A stretch of DNA of 34,664 nucleotides from CBDHHC01 sp050633205 (GCA_050633205.1 JBOEGA010000056.1:1-34664), one strand, 5' to 3'. Positions 22,906 to 32,484 are shown, counted from the stretch's first letter. Notes: generated by a model not told the origin, from the sequence alone. Made by a program: numbers and translations.

Positions 22906-25900
22906 TCAGCCACCGCCGCCACTGAACAAACGGTCAAAGAAGCTTTTTTCCTTTTGCGTCTCGCGCTTCTTTTTCTCACGCTCCAACTCCTCTTCCTGCA
23001 ACTTACGCCTGACAGCATCAGCAATCTGATCATTGTCTTCTGTCACTTCAGTTGAGATTTCAGAGTTTTCTATCTTCTTCTTTTCATAACTGTACTGGAT
23101 GCCAACCTGACTGCTATTACCCAATCCTGGAGACGTTACTGAATTCCCCTTTTTCTCAATAGAACCCAGATTTGTTAGCGCAGGTAGAGGTTGGCCATTT
23201 TTATCCAGCCTGCGCTGCTCGTTAGAATTACTTCTGACATCAAAGCCCTGTTGAGAAGACGAGTTGACACGCCTGCCCTGCTGTAACCTTTGCACAGGCA
23301 CATTTGTAATTCTCTGATTAGGCGCAGAGCCTCCACCTGAGTTATTCCTGCCCTGCTCAGCCTGCTGCTGTAGCCTCCGGATCGTTTCAGGGTCGCGCTC
23401 TTCAAGCTTCTTCAGAGTATCAAAGTTCTTCTCTATTTCCTGTACAGCCAGCGTCTGACTAAGCTGCCCCATATCCACGCCAGGTGAAGAATTTAATACC
23501 TTTGAGAAAGGACCTGCGAAAACAAGACGAACCCCGGGGAGACTTCCCTTAACAGATTTATCTGACTCCAGCTTCCACTCGCTATCAAGACGCATTCCTG
23601 CTAGCTCAAACATGGCCGAAGCCCTGGCACGGGTTGATCCCGCAGAGAAGCTTACTTTATCAACATTCAAAGTACCCGATTTCACTGACACACGGGCACC
23701 TACATTCCTGATAGGAAATGACTGCCCTTTAAGTGATGACCAGAAGCTTCTCTCCAATGTCTTGTTATCAGCTTTCCCTCTGATATTTGCAATTACCCTG
23801 CTCAACGCATTTGGAGAGAAATTGAAAATCTCACCTTTGCGTACAGTAATGCGGCCACTTCCATTAAGCTCGGAAACCAGCCCGATGGGACTAAGCCCTT
23901 TTCCTGCCAGCTTCAGCGTGGCATTAGCCTGCCCTCTTGCAAGAGCCTGCCCTTGTCTGTTTCTGAAGAATTCAGCAAGATCAGCATCCTGCAAAGAGAT
24001 AGATGCCTGCAGAGCAACAGGACCACCGTCAGAAGAAAGGCTTCCAGTAGCGGAAAAAGGACCGTTAAACAGCTGGCCGCGGAAACGCGTAAACGACAGC
24101 TTGCCATCTCTTAAAGTTGCTCTGAGCGTGCCGTCCTGCAAAGAAACTTTCTCTGCCAGTGTCATCTTGTCAAATTTCAGGTTCAGCCTTCCCTGCAATG
24201 ACTGGAAATGAGACGTATCAAATGGACGGTTGGACCATCCGTTTTCCAGCTTGGCACCAGCTATAGCTGCAACCTTTTGCAGATCTGATGGTAACGCAGA
24301 CGGTGTTAAATAAGAGAATAATGCAGGCAGGGAAGCTTCACTGACAGACCCCGTAAACTCAACCCTTACCGGTTTTGCCGCCCCATCGACTTCCCCTTCT
24401 CCAACGATTGACATACTTCCTATCTGACCACGCAGAGCTGTAATCTGATAAGCCTCCGCTTTTTTCACAAGCCCGGCAGAAAGATTCATTTTTTCCCCGG
24501 CATATCCGGCAGTATTCTCGATCCCTATAAGAGACAGCCCTGCAGCGGCATCGGAGGAACTCACTGTAACTTTTCCGTCCCCGCTACTAACGCCCTGCTT
24601 AAAGCTCAGGTCCCCCTTAAAACTGGCCTGCGTAGTTCCGGCATCAAGGCGGGCATGCGTATTGAGACCATTATTGGGAATACCGGTTGCCTGAATACTA
24701 AAGGTCCCCTGACCTGTCTCATCGGTACTCTCAAAACCTCTGGAACGGATCAACTGACTTATAAGAGCCGAGGATTTTGGATTAATCAATGTTCCCGACA
24801 AATCAAGCTGCTTGTTACCAAGGGTATTAATTGAACCCTCATGTCGCGCATTTATGGTAAGCTGACTTTTTGCAGCTGAACCGGCTATGCTGATATCAGT
24901 AGACGGCAAGCCACCCGACAGCATATTCAGTGTTATTGCGACTCTGAGTGGGCTCAGATCATTCAACAAGCGCTCATTTTCAACAAAACTGTTGGGAAAC
25001 TCTACCTGCCTTGCAAGACTTTGCAGCGCCTGAGAAGAATCTGCCTCCAGAGAAAAACGGATATTCCCTTCAGGGTTCTTGTTAAGATTTTTGATTTGCC
25101 CACGACCTGAGATACGTAACCCATCGTCAGCAATCATCTTAAATGATTTCAATGCAAACAAGCCGCTATTCAGTCGTCCATCAATAAGAATATCCCGGCC
25201 CGACAGTTTCGGCATATGCATTTTACCAATGCGGATCTTTACGCGCCCCTGCAGACTGGTAAGACTGCCGATTATAGATTTATCCTGTTCAGCATCCGGT
25301 CCTGATGAAAGCTGCCCTCCATCTTCTTCACTGGAGAAGGAATCCACTATCAGCTTTTTTAATGTTGTATCTTTACTCACAACATCACGCAGATCGACTT
25401 TATCGCTATCAAGTTCCAGGATAAATTCTTTACGTGCTGTATAATCATATTTAAACAGGCCGGAAATTCCGGCACCATTCAAGTCTCCCCGCAGCTCGGT
25501 TATCTGAAAACTCTCGGGAGAGTAGCTTACATTGCCCTTAAGAAAATAGGGATTAGTTGCAAATACATTTTTCTTTTTGTCTTTTGCATTAATCCAGTGC
25601 GTCAGCGCACCAAGACTGATACCTTTAATACTAACCGGCCCGGAAAATGAAAGCTTGTCTCCGGCAGGAACCAGATCTCCATTCAGATCAATATGATTTC
25701 TCCCCGGAAGCTGAACTGAAAGCCTGGCAATACGAAAACGATCAAGATTTTTGGTCAGATGCAATTCAAAACTGCCAAGCTGAGAACCGCCAAGTTTGGC
25801 ATCCGCCACCTCAGCATTAATAGCTGCCCGGGTAACAGTACTTCCCATATTCTGCAGAGCACTGACAAAGAGCTGAAAAGCAGATCCGACACTATCCTGA

Positions 25901-27006
25901 TCAAGGCTTTCAACTTCATCACTATCCGCTTTATCCCCTGTACTTACTCCAAACATCTGATCCAGATCGAGCCATGTAGCTTTTAGTCTGGCATTAACAT
26001 TAAAACCGTTATTCCAGTCCAGGATAGCCTTACCGTTCAGACTTTGAGGCCGACGCCTGTCGTCTACTGAAATAGCAAGATTATTCAGCTCAACACGCTT
26101 AAGATTTGCAGTAACCGCAGAATTAATATTGATTACAGGTCCTTCAATCTCTCTTGCTTCAGTTTTCTCTCCGATTATGCGAATGCTGGATTGTTCTTTT
26201 TCTTTCAGCATTGAAAGTAGCGTAACAGGTACCTGCCCAACCAGCTTGCCTTTAAAGGATGGAATACTGCTGAAACCATGAAGATCGCCCACAGTCACAT
26301 AACGACTGCCAGTTCCCAAAACATCAAGAGTCGAGTTAACTTTCAACACCCCGAAGTCATCCTGCTTACTCGTATTAAATACAAGTTTGCGCTCTTCACC
26401 CTGATAAGACAAATTCCCTGCAAAACGGTATGGCCCCTTCAGGGATTCCGCTGCGAGTTGTCCAGTTACATTATCTACAGTTAAAGGTGTTTTGCTTCCC
26501 GATTGATAAATCGAGATTTTACCGCGTGTAATATTTACAGAATCAAAAGAGACATCGCCGGGAATATAAATAGAATCGATTCCCTCAGTGCGCCCGAGAT
26601 CTCGCCAGTTAGCACGGCCACTCTTGTCGAAACGCAGGTAAATATGAGGATTAGCCAGTTCCAGCTTTTTAACCTTGATGTTTCCCTGAAGCAAAGGAGG
26701 AATAGCAAGCCACAATTTAAATGAATTTACCCTGGCAAACAGCTCTTTTCTGGCATTCAGCCTGGCTTCGTAACCTGTAGCCCTGTTCTTATCCAGAATG
26801 GTAACTTTCTGGAACTCCAGATAGGGAGCGGGCAACAGTTTAAGCTTTACATTGCCCTGAACTTTAACTTCACGACCAATGACCCTGGAAGCCTGATCCT
26901 CGAAGACATCGCGGTATTCATTCCATTCAATGTAATTCGGAGCAATATACAAAGCTCCAAACAACATAACGATACAAGCTGTTATTGTTAAGAAAAATGA
27001 ATTCAC
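22906..27006 (-). CDS. AsmA-family envelope protein
   Basis: A 1366-residue protein anchored by one N-terminal membrane helix (about residues 4-22), the rest periplasmic. The N-terminal AsmA segment is clear: ALYIAPNYIEWNEYRDVFED, then ASRVIGREVKVQGNVKLKLL and PAPYLEFQKV. The middle is a long series of beta-strand-rich repeats. The conserved AsmA C-terminal module lies at about residues 930-1110 (LNLKFDKMTLAEKVSLQDG, FTRFRGQLFNGPFSATGSLS, SELNGSGRITVRKGEIFNF). AsmA-like proteins form long hydrophobic grooves and are linked to phospholipid transport towards the outer membrane; that role is inferred. After the core, the last 180 residues are Gln/Asn/Ser-rich, then lysine/glutamate-rich with coiled-coil character, ending FFDRLFSGGGG. 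The start is GTG at 27006 with AAGGGA about 11 bases upstream. Confidence 0.93.
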   Translation of the reverse strand: MNSFFLTITACIVMLFGALYIAPNYIEWNEYRDVFEDQASRVIGREVKVQGNVKLKLLPAPYLEFQKVTILDKNRATGYEARLNARKELFARVNSFKLWLAIPPLLQGNIKVKKLELANPHIYLRFDKSGRANWRDLGRTEGIDSIYIPGDVSFDSVNITRGKISIYQSGSKTPLTVDNVTGQLAAESLKGPYRFAGNLSYQGEERKLVFNTSKQDDFGVLKVNSTLDVLGTGSRYVTVGDLHGFSSIPSFKGKLVGQVPVTLLSMLKEKEQSSIRIIGEKTEAREIEGPVININSAVTANLKRVELNNLAISVDDRRRPQSLNGKAILDWNNGFNVNARLKATWLDLDQMFGVSTGDKADSDEVESLDQDSVGSAFQLFVSALQNMGSTVTRAAINAEVADAKLGGSQLGSFELHLTKNLDRFRIARLSVQLPGRNHIDLNGDLVPAGDKLSFSGPVSIKGISLGALTHWINAKDKKKNVFATNPYFLKGNVSYSPESFQITELRGDLNGAGISGLFKYDYTARKEFILELDSDKVDLRDVVSKDTTLKKLIVDSFSSEEDGGQLSSGPDAEQDKSIIGSLTSLQGRVKIRIGKMHMPKLSGRDILIDGRLNSGLFALKSFKMIADDGLRISGRGQIKNLNKNPEGNIRFSLEADSSQALQSLARQVEFPNSFVENERLLNDLSPLRVAITLNMLSGGLPSTDISIAGSAAKSQLTINARHEGSINTLGNKQLDLSGTLINPKSSALISQLIRSRGFESTDETGQGTFSIQATGIPNNGLNTHARLDAGTTQASFKGDLSFKQGVSSGDGKVTVSSSDAAAGLSLIGIENTAGYAGEKMNLSAGLVKKAEAYQITALRGQIGSMSIVGEGEVDGAAKPVRVEFTGSVSEASLPALFSYLTPSALPSDLQKVAAIAGAKLENGWSNRPFDTSHFQSLQGRLNLKFDKMTLAEKVSLQDGTLRATLRDGKLSFTRFRGQLFNGPFSATGSLSSDGGPVALQASISLQDADLAEFFRNRQGQALARGQANATLKLAGKGLSPIGLVSELNGSGRITVRKGEIFNFSPNALSRVIANIRGKADNKTLERSFWSSLKGQSFPIRNVGARVSVKSGTLNVDKVSFSAGSTRARASAMFELAGMRLDSEWKLESDKSVKGSLPGVRLVFAGPFSKVLNSSPGVDMGQLSQTLAVQEIEKNFDTLKKLEERDPETIRRLQQQAEQGRNNSGGGSAPNQRITNVPVQRLQQGRRVNSSSQQGFDVRSNSNEQRRLDKNGQPLPALTNLGSIEKKGNSVTSPGLGNSSQVGIQYSYEKKKIENSEISTEVTEDNDQIADAVRRKLQEEELEREKKKRETQKEKSFFDRLFSGGGG

Positions 27007-27475
27007 GGCAAAATCGTCCCTTAGGTAGAATAAAGCAGCGTGATATCAGGGTATAATAGCCTCAACCCTTTAATCTTGCTGTTCATTTTCACGCACCCAC
27101 TACTATAACCAATGCTGATATATAGCATCAAATGCGGCAATGTGGGTAATTATTCAACCAATATGCTTTAAATTTTAGTTCTAATGCCCGGATTTTTATA
27201 ATAAGTCGGGCCATATCAGTCGAACTGATTATTTAAGGGTACAATGCGCCCAAGCAATGCCGATATTGTGGCAATTTCGATACTGTTTCATCTGGTGTCC
27301 GATATTCGGGTACCATGGTCCGGATTTTCTCCGTATTGAAAGAAAATTATGATGTATTCTGCTCTTAAATTGCCTTATTTCCATTTCAATACCAAACGAG
27401 TGGGTCTGTTAACACATATAGTATATTTAAAAGGCTGACCTTTTCAGACTTGATAGCAGCAAATTACATCGTAAA
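27007..27475. other. Divergent intergenic region between the AsmA-like and CLC genes
   Basis: No gene seen in 469 bases. It should carry promoters for both genes; no strong consensus pair was found. A small hairpin AAAAGG (27429-27434)/CCTTTT (27439-27444) with loop CTGA lies 32 bases before the CLC start and could be an attenuator or chance. Confidence 0.45.
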
Positions 27476-29206
27476 ATGAATAAAAAAGATAATGATATCA
27501 ATGTTACAGATCCTGATTCTCAGGGAGAAGGTCAATCCTCTAGACAACTTTCCTCCACTCAGAAAATTATAGCATTAGGACGGGAAGGCTTAGAACTGGT
27601 TACCCGGTCTTTTCTGAACAGGGTAAGACCTAATCTCCTGAACTTCATACAGGAAAAACAACTCCTTATCTGGCTTCTATCATTTCTTATAGGAATCGGT
27701 GTTGCCTATGCAGGTATTCTGTTCCGCCTGGCTATTGGCGGATGGCAATATATATGGCTGGGAACCACCAGTGAAAAAATCCTGGCCTCAGCAAATACAC
27801 TGCCCTGGTGGGTGCTGCTACTTGCGCCTACAGTCGGTGGATTGCTTGTTGGGCTGTACCTGACAAGATGCCTGTCCTCCCAAAGAGTCTTCGGTGTAGC
27901 AGACGTTATTGAAAGCCGGGCATTAAGATCCTGCCGGATTCCGCTAAAAGACGGCCTTTGGAGTGCTTTTATTTCAAGTTTATCATTGGGATGTGGAGCA
28001 AGCGCCGGCAGAGAGGGCCCCGTAGTCCATCTTGGCGCTACCATAGCCTCATACCTGGAAGATGCTTTTCAGCTATCCAGTAGCGCCAGACGTACATTAC
28101 TGGCATGTGGAGTTGCCGCCGCTGTATCTTCCTCATTTAATGCCCCTATTGCTGGCGTACTGTTTGCTCACGAGCTTATTCTTACACATTACGCCATCAG
28201 GGCATTTGTACCCATTGTTATATCCAGTGTTTTTGCAACTATTATTGCCCGCATTCACCTCGGTGATTATCCGGCATTTATAATTCCGGATTACAGCATT
28301 TCTTCCTATTGGGAATTTCCTGCATTTGCTTTGCTCGGGCTCACATGTGCCGCAGTAGCCATAATATTTCAGTTTTCACTTATTTTTACAGATAAAGTAG
28401 CCAGAAACATTGAAATACCACTATGGATTCGCCCTGCTATAGGAGGGCTTATGCTTGGGTCAATGGCAATGTTTTTCCCTCAGATCCTCGGCGTAGGTTA
28501 CGATTCTACTGATGCCGCTCTCAGCCAGAAACTATCCCTGAGCCTGCTGCTCACACTATTAGTATTAAAAACGGCAGCAACATCCATAACACTGGCCAGC
28601 CGATTTGGAGGAGGTGTTTTTTCTCCCTCTCTATACATTGGCGCCATGACAGGAGGAGCCTTTGGACTGATCGCCGCAAGCGTCTTCCCGGAAATTTCAT
28701 CAAGCAATGGTTTATACGCAATTATTGGTATGGGAGCTGTTGCAGCCGCTATCCTCGGCGCTCCTATATCCACGACAGTTATTGCCTTTGAGCTGACAAA
28801 TGAAACTGACGTTACTATAGCCCTGCTGCTGGCGGTATCAATTTCCACCGCACTTCATCAGGCAACCCACGGAATGAGCTTTTTTCACTGGCAACTCAAT
28901 AACAGAGGTATTTTCCTGCAGGATGGCGAACATCGGTATTTTGCAAAAAGTCTGTTTATTAAAGACTTCATGACCCCTGCAGAAGAAGGAGAAATCGTTG
29001 ACTTTGAACCGGCAAAACATCCATGGCTTACTCAAAACCAGTCTGTAGAAGAGGCACTGAAGGCTTTTGACAAGCATGGCTGCCATCGCATTGCAGTTAT
29101 TGATGAAAGAGATCGGGCAAAAGTTATTGGCTGGGCAGATCACTGGGCTGCACTTGAAGAATTAAACAAGCGCCTTGTAGCAACCCATGTAGAAGAACAC
29201 AGGTAA
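27476..29206 (+). CDS. CLC-family chloride channel/transporter with C-terminal CBS segment
   Basis: A 576-residue membrane protein of the CLC family. A 45-residue polar N-terminus precedes the first helices. The filter motif GREGPVVHLGA is intact with the gating Glu180; FNAPIAGVLFAHEL (221-234) and GGGVFSPSLYIGAMTGGAFG (about 380-400) follow. The C-terminal 100 residues contain a CBS-like segment (HPWLTQNQSVEEALKAFDKH, then GCHRIAVIDERDRAKVIGW), a nucleotide-sensing regulatory module; only one unit is clear. Compared with E. coli ClC-ec1, the internal proton glutamate (Glu203) is Leu234, the GSGIP segment is replaced by FGVADVI, and the Tyr445 region reads ELTNETDVT. So canonical 2:1 chloride/proton exchange is doubtful; channel-like or altered coupling is possible. 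Physiological role (acid stress, halide balance) is inferred only. Confidence 0.94.
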   Translation: MNKKDNDINVTDPDSQGEGQSSRQLSSTQKIIALGREGLELVTRSFLNRVRPNLLNFIQEKQLLIWLLSFLIGIGVAYAGILFRLAIGGWQYIWLGTTSEKILASANTLPWWVLLLAPTVGGLLVGLYLTRCLSSQRVFGVADVIESRALRSCRIPLKDGLWSAFISSLSLGCGASAGREGPVVHLGATIASYLEDAFQLSSSARRTLLACGVAAAVSSSFNAPIAGVLFAHELILTHYAIRAFVPIVISSVFATIIARIHLGDYPAFIIPDYSISSYWEFPAFALLGLTCAAVAIIFQFSLIFTDKVARNIEIPLWIRPAIGGLMLGSMAMFFPQILGVGYDSTDAALSQKLSLSLLLTLLVLKTAATSITLASRFGGGVFSPSLYIGAMTGGAFGLIAASVFPEISSSNGLYAIIGMGAVAAAILGAPISTTVIAFELTNETDVTIALLLAVSISTALHQATHGMSFFHWQLNNRGIFLQDGEHRYFAKSLFIKDFMTPAEEGEIVDFEPAKHPWLTQNQSVEEALKAFDKHGCHRIAVIDERDRAKVIGWADHWAALEELNKRLVATHVEEHR

Positions 29207-29970
29207 ATAAAAAGCACATACCAAGTATTTTAGTAAAAGTTTTGAACATGCACATTATTTGTTCACGACAAAATGTCTCAACTACCTTTTGATTAGTTCG
29301 AAATCATTGATTTTATCAAAAATCTCTGGTAATTTCAAAATCAGAGACTGTAAAGAATTCGGGTCTGGGATGGTGAGCTGAGTAAATTGCCTACTCGCGC
29401 AAGGAAAACCAACCCAGACCCGCTTCTTTTAAGGATCACCATTATAACAAAAGTACCGATAAGCAGTGTTGCCGCATCTACACCTCATACGCCTATCAAT
29501 TTTGTTTTGTTATGATGTCCTCTCCAGAACAAAAATCCAATATATTAAAACATTCGCTGAGAAATATCAGAACCGAAATCAAATGGTTATTATGTAAACT
29601 CTTCAAATTAACTTTCGAAATCACATAATATTCAATCTAAAATGGTATATCTGTTATTTCGTTGTCGAAGGTTCAGTATCTAACTTTGATAAATAAATGT
29701 AAAGCGTTTTCTGCTGATTTATATATTTTTTTAAATTATATCTATACTACTGTATTTCTTACATAATAAAAAATATACAGCATGATACTAAGAACTATTT
29801 GCAATAAAATTCTGTACTTACTTGAACAATTCTACATTATGTGGATGAATATCAGCAGTATGTTAATCACTGCATTCCTCTTGTGCAATTACTGTTATAC
29901 TGAATTATAATATGTGCGAATCAGAGTAGAGTTCTTGCTTTTATTTCCAGCATAATAATTGGTGAGTAGC
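29207..29970. other. Long AT-rich intergenic region upstream of uvrD
   Basis: No protein gene is supported. The left third holds two hairpins, one of them long and GC-rich (29352-29429). From about 29500 to 29930 the sequence is very AT-rich and without obvious structure. Very short ORFs at 29512 and 29838 lack ribosome sites. The region ends at a leader ORF that abuts uvrD. Confidence 0.55.
29323..29442 (+). ncRNA. Candidate structured RNA or palindromic repeat with possible pseudoknot
   Basis: CGGGTCTGGG (29360-29369) pairs perfectly with CCCAGACCCG (29413-29422); the stem extends outward through a TT/C internal loop by AAAGAA (29352-29357) with TTCTTT (29424-29429). Inside the loop GAGTA (29380-29384) can pair with TACTC (29392-29396). 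ATGGTGA (29370-29376), right after the first strand, is complementary to TCACCAT (29436-29442) beyond the stem, which would make an H-type pseudoknot. A small hairpin TCTCTG/CAGAGA (29323-29328, 29342-29347) precedes it. It stands out from its AT-rich surroundings. It could be a small RNA, a 3' structure of the CLC transcript or a dispersed intergenic palindrome. Strand is not certain. Confidence 0.45.
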
Positions 29971-30009
29971 ATGGGAGAACTCCTTCACGTGGAGTTTGCA
30001 GTCGAATGA
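29971..30009 (+). CDS. Possible 12-codon leader peptide coupled to uvrD
   Basis: ATG at 29971 is preceded by GGTGAG at a spacing of 4 bases, a good ribosome site. The frame encodes MGELLHVEFAVE and stops at TGA 30007-30009, which overlaps the uvrD ATG (30006-30008) as ATGA. The ORF spans a hairpin, AACTCC (29978-29983) with GGAGTT (29991-29996), that hides the only GGAG near the uvrD start. Ribosomes finishing the leader would open it and could restart on uvrD. It may be a regulatory leader; no protein function is proposed. Confidence 0.4.
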   Translation: MGELLHVEFAVE

Positions 30010-32294
30010 ATCAACCTGCCGAAAATACATCGCTGTCAGCACAGGCTATGGCGTCAGCTCCATATCTTGAAGGCCTTAATGATGAGCAGCGTGAAGCGGT
30101 TGAAACCCTGTCAGGCCCTCTGCTTGTACTGGCTGGAGCTGGCACCGGAAAAACACGGGTACTAACAACACGCATAGGCCATATTCTGGCAACCGGCAGT
30201 GCTAACCCTCATGAAATTCTGGCAGTAACCTTCACCAACAAAGCCGCCCGTGAAATGAAACACCGTATCGGCCAGCTTGTAGGCAACGCTGTTGAGGGTA
30301 TGACCTGGCTTGGCACATTTCATTCGATCGGTGTCAAAATTTTACGCAGACATGCTGAACTGGCAGGACTGAAATCAAATTTTACTATTATTGATACAGA
30401 TGATCAGATCCGGCTGCTAAAACAACTTATCAAAGCAGAAAATATAGATGAGAAGAGATGGACTGCCCGCCACCTTGCTTCATTAATTGATAACTGGAAA
30501 AACCGCGGCCTTGGCCCTGATCAGGTTCCGCAGGATGACGCCTTTGTATTTGCAGATGGTCGTGGCGGTGAACTTTATCACGCCTACCAGAAAAGATTAA
30601 AAGAGCTGAATGCCGTTGACTTCGGTGACTTGCTTCTGGAATGCCTCAGACTTTTTCAAAAGCATAAAGATGTCCTCGCACAATACCAGAAACGCTTTTC
30701 ATATATTCTGGTAGACGAGTATCAGGATACCAATGTCGCCCAGTATCTATGGCTGCGACTACTTGCACTGGGAAGCAAAAATGTCTGCTGTGTTGGAGAT
30801 GATGACCAGTCCATCTACGGTTGGCGTGGAGCAGAAGTCGATAATATTTTAAAATTTGAGCGGGATTTTCATGGCGCGAAAGTAATCAGGCTTGAGCAGA
30901 ATTACCGCTCAACAGGACATATACTCGGTGCAGCCTCAAAACTGATATCCCATAATGAAGACCGGCTTGGAAAAACATTATATTCAAACAGCGGTGACGG
31001 TGAAAAAGTAGCTGTACAGGGTGTCTGGGATGATGAGCAGGAAGCCCGCCTTGTTGGCGAAGACATAGAACAACTTCAGAGAATTGGTTATAACCTGAAT
31101 GATATAGCTATTCTGGTCCGGGCAAGTTTTCAGATGCGTGCCTTCGAGGATCGTTTTGTAACTCTTGGTCTTAATTACAGGGTCATTGGCGGCCCGCGCT
31201 TCTACGAACGTCAGGAAATCAAGGACGCCATTGCCTATCTGGATATTGTTGTTAACCCGGATAATGATCTCAAGTTTGAACGCATCATCAATGTACCTAA
31301 AAGAGGGCTTGGGGATGCAACTGTTAAGCTTATTCATGAACATGCACGTGCACGATCCATTTCACTTATGCACGCAACAAGAGAACTGATCCAGACAGAG
31401 GAACTAAAGCCAAAACCGCGCAACACTCTGACGTCAGTGGTTGCAATGTTTGATCGCTGGCGCGGACAGGTGGAACAGCTTCCACATACAGAACTGTCTG
31501 AAATTATTCTTGATGAGTCCGGCTATACAGAAATGTGGCAAAAAGATAAGTCACCTCAATCCCATTCGCGGCTTGAGAACCTTAAGGAACTTATCCGCTT
31601 TATGAGCGAGTTTGAAAACCTTGCCGGATTTCTTGAACATGTATCACTGGTTATGGATACAGAAACCGAAAGTGACGAAGATAAAGTCAGCCTGATGACA
31701 CTGCACTCTGCCAAGGGACTGGAATTCAAATCTGTCTTCCTGCCTGGATGGGAAGAAGGGCTGTTTCCTCACCAGAGAAATCTGGACGAATCAGGAAATA
31801 CCGGACTGCAGGAAGAAAGACGCCTGGCCTATGTCGGGATTACCAGAGCAAGGGAACGAGCTAAAATTACCTTCACGCAAAACAGACGTGTTCATGGCCT
31901 GTGGCAATCCGCCATTCCATCGAGATTTATTGATGAACTCCCGCATGATCATGCTGAAGCAAAAACCGATAGCGGCTATTCAGGGAACTATATGCGCGGC
32001 TCAGGGCGGGAAAGTTATAACCATTCCAACTCTGGCTTTTCAGAACGAAGGCAAACTCCAAATCAATATTACGGCAATAAATCAAATAGTTACCGAAAGA
32101 AACCCGTTACTATTGAAGCAAAAGCCAGCTCTTCAACTACGAAGGCTGTATCTGAATATACCAAGGGAGAGAGAGTTTTTCATATAAAGTTCGGATATGG
32201 AAGCATTTCCCAGATAGATGGAAACAAACTGATTGTCGAGTTTGAAAAAGCCGGACAAAAGCATGTATTAGACTCTTTTGTCGAAAAGACTTAA
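30006..32294 (+). CDS. uvrD: UvrD/PcrA-type superfamily I DNA helicase
   Basis: A 762-residue 3'-5' DNA helicase for nucleotide excision and mismatch repair. Superfamily I motifs in order: Q-motif region LNDEQREAVETLSGPLLVLA, Walker A GAGTGKT (44-50), VTFTNKAAREM (Ia), LVDEYQDTN (II, about 234-242), GDDDQSIYGWRGA (III, about 262-274), LEQNYRST (IV), VSLMTLHSAKGLEF (V, about 560) and RRLAYVGITRARE (VI, about 605). The C-terminal 45 residues (GERVFHIKFGYGSISQIDGN) match the Tudor-like end of PcrA/UvrD that contacts RNA polymerase. Between motif VI and this end is a polar linker rich in Ser, Asn and Tyr. The ATG at 30006 is the first plausible start; it overlaps the stop of a 12-codon leader ORF and has only a distant GGAG. 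Confidence 0.97.
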   Translation: MNQPAENTSLSAQAMASAPYLEGLNDEQREAVETLSGPLLVLAGAGTGKTRVLTTRIGHILATGSANPHEILAVTFTNKAAREMKHRIGQLVGNAVEGMTWLGTFHSIGVKILRRHAELAGLKSNFTIIDTDDQIRLLKQLIKAENIDEKRWTARHLASLIDNWKNRGLGPDQVPQDDAFVFADGRGGELYHAYQKRLKELNAVDFGDLLLECLRLFQKHKDVLAQYQKRFSYILVDEYQDTNVAQYLWLRLLALGSKNVCCVGDDDQSIYGWRGAEVDNILKFERDFHGAKVIRLEQNYRSTGHILGAASKLISHNEDRLGKTLYSNSGDGEKVAVQGVWDDEQEARLVGEDIEQLQRIGYNLNDIAILVRASFQMRAFEDRFVTLGLNYRVIGGPRFYERQEIKDAIAYLDIVVNPDNDLKFERIINVPKRGLGDATVKLIHEHARARSISLMHATRELIQTEELKPKPRNTLTSVVAMFDRWRGQVEQLPHTELSEIILDESGYTEMWQKDKSPQSHSRLENLKELIRFMSEFENLAGFLEHVSLVMDTETESDEDKVSLMTLHSAKGLEFKSVFLPGWEEGLFPHQRNLDESGNTGLQEERRLAYVGITRARERAKITFTQNRRVHGLWQSAIPSRFIDELPHDHAEAKTDSGYSGNYMRGSGRESYNHSNSGFSERRQTPNQYYGNKSNSYRKKPVTIEAKASSSTTKAVSEYTKGERVFHIKFGYGSISQIDGNKLIVEFEKAGQKHVLDSFVEKT

Positions 32295-32394
32295 TTTTAT
32301 TCGGGATACTTCCAAAATAGTGTCTTAATTCATATTTATAAAGAAGATGCTGGATGGATATAATTATGAGACTGCTTTACCCGACTTTCAACAG

Positions 32395-32484
32395 ATGAAC
32401 ACTGTTGAGGACGATGTCTTGTGGTATCTGTCCCAACACACCCTGATATCAGCAACCTACTTGAGCCTAAATGCGGTCTTATGA
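32395..32484 (+). other. Short ORF ending on a possible start of the DUF3754 gene
   Basis: A 29-codon frame (MNTVEDDVLWYLSQ...) from ATG 32395 stops at TGA 32482-32484, overlapping the ATG at 32481 as ATGA. It has no visible ribosome site and overlaps the longer GTG-started version of the next gene, so it may be chance. Confidence 0.2.

Noticed and set aside
23612..24211. 199-codon plus-strand ORF
   Set aside because: Antisense to the AsmA-like gene, no recognisable domain, no ribosome site of note.
29352..29430. The long hairpin as SRP (4.5S) RNA
   Set aside because: The conserved GGAAG...GCAG tip motif of SRP RNA is missing and the size is too small.
29512..29628. 38-codon ORF starting ATGATG
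   Set aside because: No ribosome site and AT-driven composition; likely chance.
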